Assembly: GCA_017525915.1 (NCBI GenBank)
Contig: JAFXSC010000021.1
Coordinates: 21,752-85,751 of the forward strand
DNA from: Ruminococcus sp.
GTDB lineage: Bacteria > Bacillota > Clostridia > Oscillospirales > Ruminococcaceae
Direction: 5' to 3'
Length of the DNA: 64,000 bases
Shown: positions 26,549-37,300 of the stretch, piece by piece
Layout of the letters: every line of letters begins with the position of its first letter
Numbering within the stretch: the first letter of the stretch is position 1
Translations under genes and position numbers: made by a program
Notes under the pieces: generated by a model
What the model was told of the DNA's origin: nothing
Database searches by the model: none
Seen by the model: only the letters and a program-made list of their open reading frames with translations

Positions 26549-27532
26549 TCATTCCTGCGGCATTTCCTGGGCGGCAAGCTTGTCCGCGGCGTCCTCGTTG
26601 AACCTGTCTATCCATGAGAACAGGGTCTTTGCGATATCCTTCCACACTGCGGCACTGTTCCTTTCGTTGAGGACTTCGTGGCGCATACCCTCGAACAGAC
26701 GGTGCGAGATGCTGTCGTAGCCGAGCTTTTCGAGCAGGGCGACCGCCTTGAAGAACTTCTTCTGAGAGAGCATACAGGGGTCGTCTGCGCCGGATATAAA
26801 GCGTATCGGAAGGCGCGGGTTCTGCATCTGCCAGCCGCGTTTGGAGTAGGTCTCGTGGAACAGCCAGAGCAGTCCCTCATAGCCGTTCATGGTGTACCTG
26901 AAATTGCAGAGCGGGTCGGCGTTGAAAGCGTCAACGACCTCCTTTTCGCTGCATATCCACGAATGCGGCAGAGTGCGGTCGAAGTTCCTGTTGAGCACCG
27001 ATTCCGAAATGTCGTATATCTTTTCGCTCCTGTAACGGCTCCCGAGGTTCTTGACGAGCTCGGAGTTTATAGTGCGTATTATGCCGGAAAATCTGCTGTA
27101 ACACGGACAGCCGAGAAGGACTGTGCCGTTTATCATATTGTCATGTTTCTTGAGGAAGCAGCGGACACCGAGCGAGCCCATACTGTGACCGATCATGAAT
27201 ATCGGAAGCTGTGGGTAGGTCTCCCTGACTATCCTTGTGAGCTGGGCAATGTCGCTGACGAAGCCCTCACCACCGTCCTTGAACATGAAGCCGAGGTCGT
27301 CCGGGGAGCAGATGCTCCTGCCGTGGCCGCGGTTGTCGTGGATGACGGTTATGAAGCCTTCTTCGGCAAGGTAGTCCATGAAGGGGTAATAGCGTTCTTT
27401 ATGTTCATTCATTCCGTGGACGAGCTGGACAACGCCGTTCGGTTCGCCTGACGGGAGGGCGATGACCGCGGAGATAACAAGACCGTCGTGTTCGGAGGTG
27501 AATTCAAAATCTTTTATATCAGCATTAAGCAT
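26549..27532 (-). CDS. Alpha/beta hydrolase, lysophospholipase/monoacylglycerol lipase family
   Basis: The 327-residue product is a serine hydrolase of the Hydrolase_4 group. It shows VVQLVHGMNEHKERYYPF near residue 33, the nucleophile elbow GHSMGS near 118, an aspartate in FISGADDPC and a histidine in EGMRHEVLNE, giving a complete triad. The start at 27532 has AGGAGG five bases upstream; the longer frame to 27604 would run through the promoter. Substrate unknown, probably acyl esters. It is the first gene of a unit with tex. Confidence 0.9.
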   Translation of the reverse strand: MLNADIKDFEFTSEHDGLVISAVIALPSGEPNGVVQLVHGMNEHKERYYPFMDYLAEEGFITVIHDNRGHGRSICSPDDLGFMFKDGGEGFVSDIAQLTRIVRETYPQLPIFMIGHSMGSLGVRCFLKKHDNMINGTVLLGCPCYSRFSGIIRTINSELVKNLGSRYRSEKIYDISESVLNRNFDRTLPHSWICSEKEVVDAFNADPLCNFRYTMNGYEGLLWLFHETYSKRGWQMQNPRLPIRFISGADDPCMLSQKKFFKAVALLEKLGYDSISHRLFEGMRHEVLNERNSAAVWKDIAKTLFSWIDRFNEDAADKLAAQEMPQE

Positions 27533-27562
27533 ATTTTCCTCCTGAATAAGATGGATACAATC

Positions 27563-27591
27563 ATTATACCACAAAGCTTGCCATAAATCAA
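27563..27591 (-). promoter_or_regulatory. Promoter of the hydrolase-tex unit
   Basis: Minus-strand TTGATT (27586-27591) and TATAAT (27563-27568) with exactly 17 bases between, 31 bp upstream of the start codon. Confidence 0.8.
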
Positions 27592-27696
27592 GCCCGATGT
27601 TCACGCCGGTGCGATTATGGCTTAAAAGCGCGGAATCCAGCCGCTTGCCGTTGATTTAGGAAGGAGAATGCTGTGAGTCCAACGCCGTTCATACGG

Positions 27697-27734
27697 AAAA
27701 ACTGCCGTATGCTCTCTTTCACGCATACGGCAGT
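27697..27734 (-). terminator. Terminator of the HD-GYP gene
   Basis: ACTGCCGTATG (27701-27711) and CATACGGCAGT (27724-27734) form a perfect 11-bp stem. On the minus strand it runs into TTTTTCC. It directly follows the HD-GYP stop codon. Confidence 0.88.
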
Positions 27735-27736
27735 GT

Positions 27737-29800
27737 TCAGTGTATCCTTATATTCGTAACAGCGACCTGATCTCCGGAAACAGCGGCATATATCTTCCTG
27801 TCGATGCCTGTGACCGTCACCGTGCTTTTCACGGTAATACCCGCATTCTCGGTGACAACGGTTATCGTGCTGCCTTCCACGCTGAAGGTCACAACGGTGT
27901 CATAACCTGCGAGGTTGAACGCCTTCCATTCGTCCCAGCCTTTGAAGTTATCACTTTTGCTTACTTCGAGGTCGATGAAGCATTTCGGGTCGCACTCCCA
28001 GCTCTCGCCGTCGAACCTTATGAACGCAAGTCCGCGGTAGTTCTCGCCGTTCACCCTTCTGTCATCGGCACAGAAAAGCTCAATGGACGGGCAGTGCCAT
28101 ACGAGCCTTGCGGTGGGAAGGCTCATCGTCCGGAAGGATATCTTCAGACCGTCCCTGACCTCTATGCCCTCTGAGGCGGCAGAGCGGAAGCTGTCTACCT
28201 GGACGTTCGGGATATCGCCGGCAGGAACGTTGATATAGCTTATCTCCTCCGCTATCCTCGGTATAGCGTCCGCCGGGTATTCCTTCGGCGACACATAGGA
28301 GATGATATCGGTTATCCTGCAATGCTCGCCGGAAAGTCCGATATACAGGTATCTTGAACTGTCCGGGAGAGCAACGACAGTCTCGGTCATGCTGTACTTG
28401 CCGTATATCCTTATGAGCGCGTGGTCCTTTATCCTCACAGCTTCGAGCTTGTAGCCGCCTTTCAGCGGTATATCTGGCGAACCTGTCTCAACTGTCCTGG
28501 TCTCGATCTTTCGTGCGGCGGTTTTTGAAGTGCGTCCGCTGAACCATATCTCGCCGTACTCGGTATAGTTCATCTCCTCAGCCTGCCTGTCATCAGTATG
28601 CACGATGCCGTCCATAGAATCGAACAGCACTATTATCGGTACTGGAGTTATACCGGAAGGCTCGTCGTCTGAGCCGACAGTCATGCGGACGGTTGTCATG
28701 CGCTGGGTTATCAGTATGCCGGGAGCAACGGCGCTCCTGTATCTGCTTACGGTCAGCTCACTGCTGCCGGACTCGCCGGCTTCCGACCTCTCCTTCATCT
28801 CATACGCAGTATCTATATCTATGAGGTGGAGCATCAGCCTTCCGTAAACCGGGTCGAACTGAGTGCCGAGCCCCTTGACTATCTCCTCGCGCACCTTTTC
28901 CTGCGGTATCGGGTCGCGGTAGCTCCTTATCGAGGTCATGGCATCGTAGGCGTCCGTAACGGCAATTATCCTCGCTATCTCGGGGATATCGTCGCCCCTG
29001 AGCCCATCGGGATAGCCGCTGCCGTCATACCGCTCATGGTGGTAGTGTGCGCCTAAGCTGAGGAAAGGGTATTCGCTTATCGTTTCGAGTATCTGGGCAC
29101 CTTTCACCGGGTGCTGCTTTATTATGTCGTATTCCTCGCCCGTGAGCTTGTCGGGCTTATTGATAATGCTTCCCGGAACGCCTATCTTTCCTACGTCATG
29201 CAGGAGAGCGGCGTAGTAGACCATGTCGCATTCCTCCGGGCTCTTGCAGTTCATCTCTGCAAGCTTGGCTGCGTACTTTGCAACTCTTGAGGAATGGCCG
29301 TGGGTATAGGTATCCTTTGCATCTATCGCATTGACGAGAGCGGTAGCGGTCTGCTCAAAGAGCTTCTGTACCTGCTGCTTGTCATTCTCCATTTTTGACT
29401 GACTGCGGTTTATTATCGTTATCATCACTATGGTTATCAGAGCCGTGAACAGTCCGGGGAGATACATAGGATTGTTTTTCAGTATTACCCAGTAGGCAGT
29501 TCCCGGCAGCTGAAAGATAACTATGATGGCTAATGTTATCAAGAAGCCGGGCTTTTTATAATAAAGCACCGTTACTATAAGGCAGATGCTTGCGAGTGCC
29601 GAGAATACGCCTGCGAACGTTGATATCTCGAGCGTACCGCCTCTGAAGGAGAGCGAACCGTCCGAACGGGCTGCGGCTGTTGTACAGTAATACAGCACAC
29701 CGTATATCAGCAGGGGTATGATAATGCTTATCCGTGGTTTCCTATCCCGGAGCGACAGCCGTCTGAAAGCTTCACCGATGCTTTTTTTGTATTTCTCCAT
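27737..29800 (-). CDS. Membrane HD-GYP domain protein (cyclic-di-GMP phosphodiesterase type)
   Basis: HD-GYP enzymes hydrolyse cyclic di-GMP. The 687-residue product has an N-terminal set of about four membrane segments (residues 25-140), a short coiled linker (SKMENDKQQVQKLFEQ), the HD-GYP domain (about 155-325) with HGHSSRVAKYAAKLAE, LLHDVGKIGVP and HHERYDGSGYPDGL, and a ~350-residue C-terminal beta-rich region of unknown type containing TMTVRMTVGS-like strands. The membrane part is clearly related to that of the GGDEF-EAL protein at 40539 (shared TGVFSA/AGVFSA, LPGVFSAILT/LPGLFTALIT). The C-terminal extension is unusual for HD-GYP proteins. Confidence 0.93.
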   Translation of the reverse strand: MEKYKKSIGEAFRRLSLRDRKPRISIIIPLLIYGVLYYCTTAAARSDGSLSFRGGTLEISTFAGVFSALASICLIVTVLYYKKPGFLITLAIIVIFQLPGTAYWVILKNNPMYLPGLFTALITIVMITIINRSQSKMENDKQQVQKLFEQTATALVNAIDAKDTYTHGHSSRVAKYAAKLAEMNCKSPEECDMVYYAALLHDVGKIGVPGSIINKPDKLTGEEYDIIKQHPVKGAQILETISEYPFLSLGAHYHHERYDGSGYPDGLRGDDIPEIARIIAVTDAYDAMTSIRSYRDPIPQEKVREEIVKGLGTQFDPVYGRLMLHLIDIDTAYEMKERSEAGESGSSELTVSRYRSAVAPGILITQRMTTVRMTVGSDDEPSGITPVPIIVLFDSMDGIVHTDDRQAEEMNYTEYGEIWFSGRTSKTAARKIETRTVETGSPDIPLKGGYKLEAVRIKDHALIRIYGKYSMTETVVALPDSSRYLYIGLSGEHCRITDIISYVSPKEYPADAIPRIAEEISYINVPAGDIPNVQVDSFRSAASEGIEVRDGLKISFRTMSLPTARLVWHCPSIELFCADDRRVNGENYRGLAFIRFDGESWECDPKCFIDLEVSKSDNFKGWDEWKAFNLAGYDTVVTFSVEGSTITVVTENAGITVKSTVTVTGIDRKIYAAVSGDQVAVTNIRIH

Positions 29801-29949
29801 AGAAATTGTTATCCCCTTGTGGGCACTGTATTGATATATGCTCTTAGCGGCCGTGCCTTACCGGAGCAGATGAGGGTAAATATATTCGTGCTGCGGATAT
29901 GAGGGTACCCGAAGCAGTGATACGATCTGTTATTTTTTTCACACAGGTT

Positions 29950-29978
29950 ATTATATCATGGTTTTTGCAGGATTGCAA
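29950..29978 (-). promoter_or_regulatory. Promoter of the HD-GYP gene
   Basis: Minus-strand TTGCAA (29973-29978), 17-base spacer and TATAAT (29950-29955), about 150 bp upstream of the start. The rest of the 417-bp gap 29801-30217 holds a TATAAT at about 30076 that may belong to the plus-strand holin genes, but no good -35 hexamer pairs with it. Confidence 0.7.
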
Positions 29979-30217
29979 TATCCTTTCTGCAAAATCTTTG
30001 GCGTATTTTTGCCCTGTGTTTCATTCAGTTCTGCAAAAAGTTTATACACTTTCAGCCGCATATTAAATATGATACTATAATTAAGGCGGTACAGGCTGTA
30101 TCCCGGACGGCAGAGCCGTTTCTGAAAGTTGAATGAATTTTCGAGATATTCAATGCTTTTCCGTTGAAAACGCGGCTGAAAGTGCCTGTTAGTGAGAGGG
30201 GAAACGGAGGTGTAATA

Positions 30218-30436
30218 ATGAACAGCAATGTTATTGTCGCAATGCTCTCGCTCATCGGCACGCTTGCAGGCTCGCTCGGCGGCATACTGGTCAGCTCGAA
30301 GCTCACGAACTACCGTCTCCAGCAGCTTGAGAACCGTGTCGCGGAGCACAACAACTTCGCGCACCGTATGCCGGTGATCGAGGAGCAGATAAAAGTCATC
30401 AATCACAGACTGGAGGGGTTAGAGCATGAAGATTAA
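30218..30436 (+). CDS. Holin-like small membrane protein (XhlA type topology)
   Basis: The 72-residue product has one N-terminal membrane helix rich in small residues (VAMLSLIGTLAGSLGGILVSS) followed by a charged amphipathic helix (LTNYRLQQLENRVAEHN). That layout is like phage XhlA/holin-accessory proteins. GGAGG 7 bases upstream sets the start at 30218. It overlaps the next gene by 11 bases. Together with its two neighbours it forms a phage-type lysis cassette. Confidence 0.7.
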   Translation: MNSNVIVAMLSLIGTLAGSLGGILVSSKLTNYRLQQLENRVAEHNNFAHRMPVIEEQIKVINHRLEGLEHED

Positions 30437-30614
30437 GGACAGGCTCGCAAAGCTCATAGACGTGAAGTCGATAGTCACGCTCGCCCTGACCGGCGTATTC
30501 GGCTGTCTTTCGGTCACGGGACGCATTTCGGAGCAGCAGCTTCAGACCGTCTATACGGTCATCATCGGCTTCTATTTCGGAACGCAGTACCAGAAAAACA
30601 GCAGGGAGGAATGA
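30426..30614 (+). CDS. Phage-type holin
   Basis: The 62-residue product starts MKIKDRLAKLID and has two membrane segments (about residues 14-29 and 38-53) with a short charged tail, matching small Firmicute phage holins (KNSREE at the C terminus). It overlaps the gene before (11 bases) and the M23 gene after (about 4 bases in the longest frame). Confidence 0.72.
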   Translation: MKIKDRLAKLIDVKSIVTLALTGVFGCLSVTGRISEQQLQTVYTVIIGFYFGTQYQKNSREE

Positions 30615-30616
30615 AT

Positions 30617-31138
30617 ATGAACAGTCCATACATGGGAAAATTCCGCGTATCACAGCAGTACAAGCCCGGAGAGCACGACGGTCTTGACCTCGTCGGCATC
30701 GACAGCAAGGAGATACACGCAACGGTCAGCGGAACGGTACACTATGCCGGCTGGGAGAATGCTAACAACCACTCCCAGGGCTTCGGGCAGTACGTCTGCA
30801 TCCGCGGTACGGACGGGCTCTACTACTACTACGGGCATCTCAGCGAACTGAGGGTGAAGTCCGGCGGCCTCATAGCCTGCACCGATGTTATCGGCATCGA
30901 GGGCAGTACCGGTCACTCCACCGGCAGCCATTGTCACTATGAGATACGCGGCGCATTCTACAAAGGTGCAAAGGTGTATGATGTATGTGCTAAGTCCGGT
31001 ATTCCGAATGTGCAGGGCGGTACATACGATGACGGTTACCGTCCCGGAGCGTCACAGCCTGTCGTTGAGAAAAAGACCGTCAGGCTCACAATGGAGCTTG
31101 ACGGTCACAGGTACAGCGGTACACTGACGGAGGAGTAA
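30617..31138 (+). CDS. M23 peptidase, endolysin-like
   Basis: M23 enzymes are zinc metallopeptidases that cut peptidoglycan cross-bridges. The 173-residue product shows the metal ligands in GEHDGLDLVG near residue 22 and GSHCHYEIRG near 104, with GQYVCIRGTDGLYYYYGHLS in between. There is no signal peptide, as expected of a holin-dependent endolysin. The C-terminal ~45 residues (VRLTMELDGHRYSGTL) are a short beta element. ATG 30617 is preferred to 30611 because GGAGG is then 7 bases away. A terminator follows directly. Confidence 0.9.
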   Translation: MNSPYMGKFRVSQQYKPGEHDGLDLVGIDSKEIHATVSGTVHYAGWENANNHSQGFGQYVCIRGTDGLYYYYGHLSELRVKSGGLIACTDVIGIEGSTGHSTGSHCHYEIRGAFYKGAKVYDVCAKSGIPNVQGGTYDDGYRPGASQPVVEKKTVRLTMELDGHRYSGTLTEE

Positions 31139-31144
31139 GAAAAA

Positions 31145-31178
31145 AGGGAGACGGAAAATCCGTCTCCCTCAGTTTTTT
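31145..31178. terminator. Bidirectional terminator
   Basis: AGGGAGACGGA (31145-31155) and TCCGTCTCCCT (31159-31169) pair perfectly and are followed by AGTTTTTTT. On the minus strand TTTTT also follows, so it can end both the M23 cassette and the peptide gene at 31192. Confidence 0.9.
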
Positions 31179-31191
31179 TCAGATCTGAGAA

Positions 31192-31287
31192 TCAGCCTCT
31201 CTCGGTCTCCCAGGGATTGCTTGTAGTGATAACGTCGCTGTTATCAAAAGCGATGATCTCGATCTCAGGCTTTTCGTACTGAACCAT
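31192..31287 (-). CDS. 31-residue peptide downstream of the giant exported protein
   Basis: A short frame with GGAGG eight bases before ATG 31287 encodes MVQYEKPEIEIIAFDNSDVI followed by TTSNPWETERG and TGA. It starts 31 bases after the stop of the 2088-residue gene and ends 23 bases before a terminator, so it looks like a genuine last gene of that operon. The YEKPEIEIIxFxxxDVIT pattern resembles a loose class of tiny Clostridial proteins that carry a conserved leader-like N terminus and variable C terminus. No function is known to me; a secreted or modified peptide is one possibility. Confidence 0.7.
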   Translation of the reverse strand: MVQYEKPEIEIIAFDNSDVITTSNPWETERG

Positions 31288-31318
31288 TTATAACGCCTCC
31301 TTTGCGGGATATGTGGTA

Positions 31319-34300
31319 TTACTTGCCGAAGTAGAGCTTTGCGCTCTCAGCATAGTAGTAGAGTGACTCGTTCACGCGCTTGAGCTGAACTCTCTTTGCG
31401 CTGGAATCGTCCTTGACATAGATGCTCTTGAAGTAGCTGTTTATCGTTGCACCGTCGATGATGACAGTATTGCCGATATTCAGGCTGTAAGAGTTGTCAG
31501 ATGTCAGGAGAGCAGCCGGGAGCTGGTCAGTCTCGATGAATATTTCGTTGCCTTCGATGCCGGTAGATGCGGAAATGCTGCTGTCTGTGAAGCGGATAGA
31601 ATTGCCGTATGCAGCAAGTGCCGCGTCAGCTGTGCCGGAATTGGGCTTGAAGTAGTAGCGGAGCTTTACGCCGGAATCGAGCTGGAGCGATGAACCAGTG
31701 TAGGTAAGAGCGATGTTGTTGTCTGCAAGTATCTTGTTAACGGCTGCCCTGTCGATAATGTCTGTATTGTCCATCTTGGTCGTGTAGGCGGTGATGCCTG
31801 TTCTTGCAGCTGCTATCTGCTCGGCTGTAAGGGACTTGTTTGCATAGTTTGCTTCGATATTGTTGTAGTCGAAATACTTCTGTGCCTGTGTGCCGTAATC
31901 GAGCAGTGAGATCATTGCATTGACGAGCTTCTTGTTGGAAGAAGAAGCGATCTTTCCGTTTGCATACTCAGCAACGCTGTAAACGTCTGTGAGAACAGGC
32001 TCAGTATCGCCTTTGGTATAAACGTTCATGGTTATGCGGTCGTTTATCATTGCTGCTGCGAGCGGAACTGAGAAGCGGTACTCGTCAAATCCTGTGTTGT
32101 ACTTGCAGGGAGCACCGTCCAGAGCGGCGAATGTGCCGATCTCGGTGGTGATCTCCTTCTTCTGTGTGCTGTCGTAGTGTGTGGAGAAGATCTTTGCTGT
32201 CAGAGCCTTGTTGTCATAGTCCTTGATGTCAACATAGAAATTCAGTGTGATAGGACCGTCGAGTGAGAGTGAGTGGCCGTCCATCTGTGCAGTGCAGGGA
32301 CCGCTGTACTTCCATTCGATATTTGTATCGCCGGATACTATCAGGCTCATCGTGTTCTGTACAGTTGTCTGCTTTACGCCGTTGATGTACCAGGAGTAGT
32401 CTGCACCTGCGGGAGCGCTGATTGTGAGCTCAGAGCCCTTGGGAACGGTATTGCCTGATGTTACGGTATACTTCACTGATTCCTCCTGAGCATTCACTGC
32501 TTCGTACTCAGCGCTGATGCCGCTGCCGAGAGTTATCGTGCAGGGTGCGCCCTTGAATACGGGGTAGAGTATCACAGGTGTATCGGTAACAGCTACCGTG
32601 ATATCTCTTGTGGAGATAAGATAGGTCTTGCTGCCGACTACCTTGCTCCAGTAATCGAATACTGAATCGGAGGTATCCTTTGCGGAGAATGTGAATTCCT
32701 TGCCGACGGGGTATGTCTTTTCGCTGTCGAAATCGTTGGGGTAAACTATCTTTCCGTCAGCCATGAATGTCTCGTCAACTATAACGCTGCCGAGTGCGGA
32801 AGGACTTGTATCCTTTGCGAAGAATGCGTGTACTTCCTGTGCCTTGGGTGACATGATGAATGAAGTGCTTGCGCTGGTTTCTGTTTTGCCGTTTACGGTC
32901 CAGTGGTCGAAGACGTAACCGGCGTAAGGATTGGCGTTAAGCTTTACGAGTGTACCGGATTCATATCTGAGAGTATCGGTCTCGAGGGATATGCTTTCCG
33001 GAGCTGTGAGGCGGACACCGCCTGCCGACTGGTCATCGACCTTTTCGCAGATGATATTCAGATCGTAAAGTCTTGCGTAGATCGAGATCATTTCAGAATA
33101 AAGCTGGAGGTCATAGTATTCTGTCTTGTTGCCTTCTGCTTGGCTTGGCTTGAGCTTTGCGTAGTAATTTCCGGGAGCCGTTCTGTTGTCGATTGTGATC
33201 TCACTTGAATCCGTACCGTTCTTGAAGACGAGAGTAGCGATCTCTTCGAGCTTGTCGCCTTCAACGAGACCGGAGATAACAACAGCCTCCGGGAGTTTGC
33301 CTTCAACGTCGCCTGCAAAGAGTGCGCCGGGATCGGATATGCCTATCTCAATGGGACGCTTTTTGAGCGTGTAGCTGTAAGAATAGTTCTTTCCGTCGGC
33401 AGTGATATTCTTTGTGTAAGTATCGGGCTTTGAATTGAGGAACTGGTCTTTTACGCCGTACTGGGCTGTAAGAGTGTCCATATACTGCTCGGATGTAACT
33501 CCGTCAGCGTTCTTGGTATACTTGTAGAACTTAAGGGTCAGCTTGTCGCCGTAGAAGAATGTCTCGGTCCTGTTGCCGTTCTGATCGAACAGAACAGGGT
33601 AGACAGCATCGTTTCCGACAAGTACGCTGACGGCTTCGGTCTGGAATGAGCCGTAGACATTGTCGCCGCCGTAGTAAGCAGAGATCTGGTAAATGCCGTT
33701 GGGGAGATCCTTGAGGTCTGCTGCGTCGGAGAGCTTGGCTGTTGATGTACGTCTTGAAGCGTTCAGAGGAACTGAGTATGTGTTTTCAAAGGAAGCGCTC
33801 TGAACGGTGAATTCAACTGTGCCTGTCGGAGCGATGAGGCAGGCAGTATTGGAAGGTACGAGAGAGAGGACTGCTTCGGGCTTGTTGCCCTTGCAGCTGA
33901 CAGAATAGGAATTCTGCTTTACAGAACGCATCTTGAAGGTCAAGTCGATATCGTCCGTGAATACAGTGACGCCGACCTCGGAATTCCTTTCCTCGTTGAA
34001 TGCCATTGCGTCAACACGGCAGCGGTATTTGCCTGCGGAATCAGCATCGGGGTCGCTTATCGTGAGAATGCTCGAATCTGCATTTGCGATATCCTTCCAG
34101 CCGGTCTTTTCCTTCTTCTGCCACTGGTAGGAGATGAACAGGAAGTCGTCCGCATTTCCTATCTCAGCGCCGATATTGTATTCTCTGTCTGGGTATACTG
34201 TAAGTTTGTTGTTTGTAACGCCTGTAAGGCTTATCTCGGGATATACGCCCTCTGCGTGTGTATATGCGTAGAGCACTTCGCTGGGCATTGATACGCACGG

Positions 34301-37300
34301 AGGAGATGAGGGACTTCTTGCGGCAACGATCTGGTATTCGTACTGTACGCCGGGGTTCATGATGATCCTGCCGCCGTTTGCGTTATTTCCTTTATCTTCG
34401 AGGGTATAGGTGTATGAACCGTCGCTGTTGAGTGTGCCCGAAGAAGCGGGAACAGTGTCAACGAGTATCCTTACCTGCTTGCCGTTGATGTTGGAAACAC
34501 GGAAAACGTTGAAGAATTCAGCCTTTCCGGAATCGTCGTAGTCCCATTCGAGCATTACGCTGTAATCCGAGGAATTCTTGTAGTCCTGACGGAAGCTTGA
34601 AACAAGCGAAGGGGGCTGTATTACGTCAGTAACGAGATAATCCACAACGGGGAAGGTAACTGTATTTCCGGAAGCGTTTTTGTAGGAGCCTTCGTGAGAG
34701 AAGAGCTTCCATGACATACCGTAGCCGTACTCCTCGGCTTCCTTAGGCATATTCTGCATAGTTGCCGTGAAGGATGAGCCCTCGGTAGTGGTGCTCATTG
34801 TGCCGGCTTCGTGACCGTAGCCTGCGCTTACGCCGACTGTAACGCCGCCTGCACCGCCGCCGACCTTCATCTCTACATCAACGCCGATGCTGGAGGTATA
34901 GCAGGTATCCTTTGTCATTTCGATCGACTGTGACTCTGTGATACCGCCGCCTGCGCTTGTGAAGTCAACAGCCATGTAGTTGCCGTCGAACTCGCGGACA
35001 TTGTTGTAGCCCTTGGTAGACTTGGGGTAGCTGTCGGGGTTGCCGACCTCATGTTTGAGAACGTTGCTGAGATCGGGGAGCTCGCTGTAATTCTCAGCGA
35101 TGGACTGATACTTTTCAAGCTCGATAGTTGCCGTGCAGGGCTGTTTCGGAATACAGAGAAGATTATTGATCTTCTTTTCCTTGCCGTTTTCACGGTAGAC
35201 TATTTCATACTCATAGAACTCGAACGGTACAGAGTAGAATACAACTGCATCTGCGCCGGAGCTCGTTGCGTATTCGAGAGAGTAGTTCAGCTCAACAGAT
35301 TCCTCGTACTCGCTGGTGAAGGAGACATCTGTCGAGAGCTCGGCTTCAAAGGTCGCAACAGTTGCAAAGCCCATGAAGCTTATTTCCTGCTCGAAGCTTA
35401 CATAAGCGCCGACAGAGAAGCTGTTGGACTGGGAACTGCCGCTGCCGGCACCCTTTGTACTGCCGTAAGCAGTAGTGGATTCAGCATAGTTGCCGGAGAG
35501 GTCATCCTGTTCGAGCAGGTCCTTGAAGTAAGGAGGCGAAGCCAGAACAGCAAGCACCTTCGGGTCGGTATACTCGAACCAGTGCTTTCCGGTGTAGGAC
35601 ATATAGAAGGAATCATTGTCAGTATTGACAATGGCATACATATTGCATGCGTTCGGCTGATCGAAGCTGTAATTCGGTGATGTGCCGAATGAATGCGAGT
35701 GTATTTCTGAATTTGCTGCCGCGCCGTGATAGCTCCAATAGCCGCGGTTATGGATCGTCTGATAGAATACCGTCTGCTTTCCGTCACCGTTAAGGTCGGC
35801 TGTCTGGAAGTCGAATGCGATGACTTCTTCTCTATTCTTGATCTCTTCGGCCGGGAAATCCTCAGTGAAGCCTGCATCAAAGCCGTTGTAATTGCCGGCG
35901 GTCAGTCCGCGGTGTGAGAACTTGAAGCAGGATTTGGTATTAGGTGAACAGAGAGTGTCATTCAGATAATAGATCTCATTTGCAAGTGCAGGACGGTCAA
36001 CTGTCATTGTGACTGACTTCGGTTCGCCTAACATCCTGTATTTTCCGTCTTCAAAGTGATAGGCTGAAAAAGCACCGTTTGGTCCCGAGCTTCCGAGAAC
36101 ACCTATATAGGTCTCTCTTTTTGTGGAAGATTTGCTTTCAAATACCGTTACGCCGTACTTGTCCAGTCCTGAAGCAATAACGGTCTGATTTGCGAGCATA
36201 TCCTTGCGGGCACCGTGATAGACAGTAACCGTTGCGGGTCTGTCTTCCGGGAGGTTCCTTGCATTGCTTTCGCCGACAATGAGGTCGTCGATGCCGTCAC
36301 CGTTGACATCGCCTGCTGCAAGTGACAGCGCCTCGCCGGGATTTACAGGGAAAGTGCGCTTGAGCTCCCAGTCGTTGATGTTAAGAAGATCACCCTCGCC
36401 GTCATTGAGGGTATAGGCGTAGATGCTGATAACAGGACCTACATAGTCGTCAGTGATGTAGACGTTTGCTGCCACTTCATGTTTTTCTGCATTTCCGCTT
36501 CCGCCTTCATCCGCAACCATGGCGTAATAGCGCATTTCCCGGAAGATCGGAATGCCAAGCATAGGAAGAAGTATCAGGACTTCCGGATAAGGTTCCATAT
36601 ATTCAAAAAGCTCCTGACGGGTCATTCCGACTTTATTTTTAAGCGCGGTATCAATATAATTATCATTCCAGTCATAAACGATGAATTTGTATAATATATC
36701 GCCTGTGCCGTCGTCTTTGCCGGTTTCGTCCTTGTGTTCTTCTCTTTTGACAAAAAGATCATAGCCGTTCGGATGCTCACCGGTAGGGTCGTCGTAATGA
36801 CCGTTCACATCCGGGAAATCAGACATCTTCTCATTGCCCTCATACGGTACGGTTTCAGTGCATTTTGTAGAGTTGACCAGAGCAGCGATCTCGTCTCTGC
36901 CGTTTCCGTCAAAATCGCCGGTCGCGACAGCCATCTGAGAGATAGCGTATGTGTTTTCGCGAGCAAATTCCTGGTCTCCGACCATATCTTTGCCTGTATA
37001 ATTGTACAGCTTGAAATCCGCCGTGCCGTTTGTTGCACCTGTTAATGAGTCACAGACGGCAAGAGATGCGCTGTCTCTGGAGACACTTTCGCCAACAGAA
37101 AACCGCACATACTGATTAGTTCTTCCCTGGCGGTTTCCGTCGAAATTGCCGGCAACGGTCTTGGAAATGTAGTTATTCAGGAATGCGTTGTTATTATATT
37201 CGTCTTTCTCTTCAATTTCGCGGTAATACTGCAGTGAAACGGGAGAGGCGGTATTACTGTTGTTTATGGTGTAATAGCCTGCCTGGTCGTCATCATCGTA

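Noticed and set aside
33900-35420. MACPF or aerolysin assignment for the giant protein strand region
   Set aside because: The MACPF signature is absent and the resemblance to pore-forming strands is only compositional; kept as speculation in the finding, not as a call.
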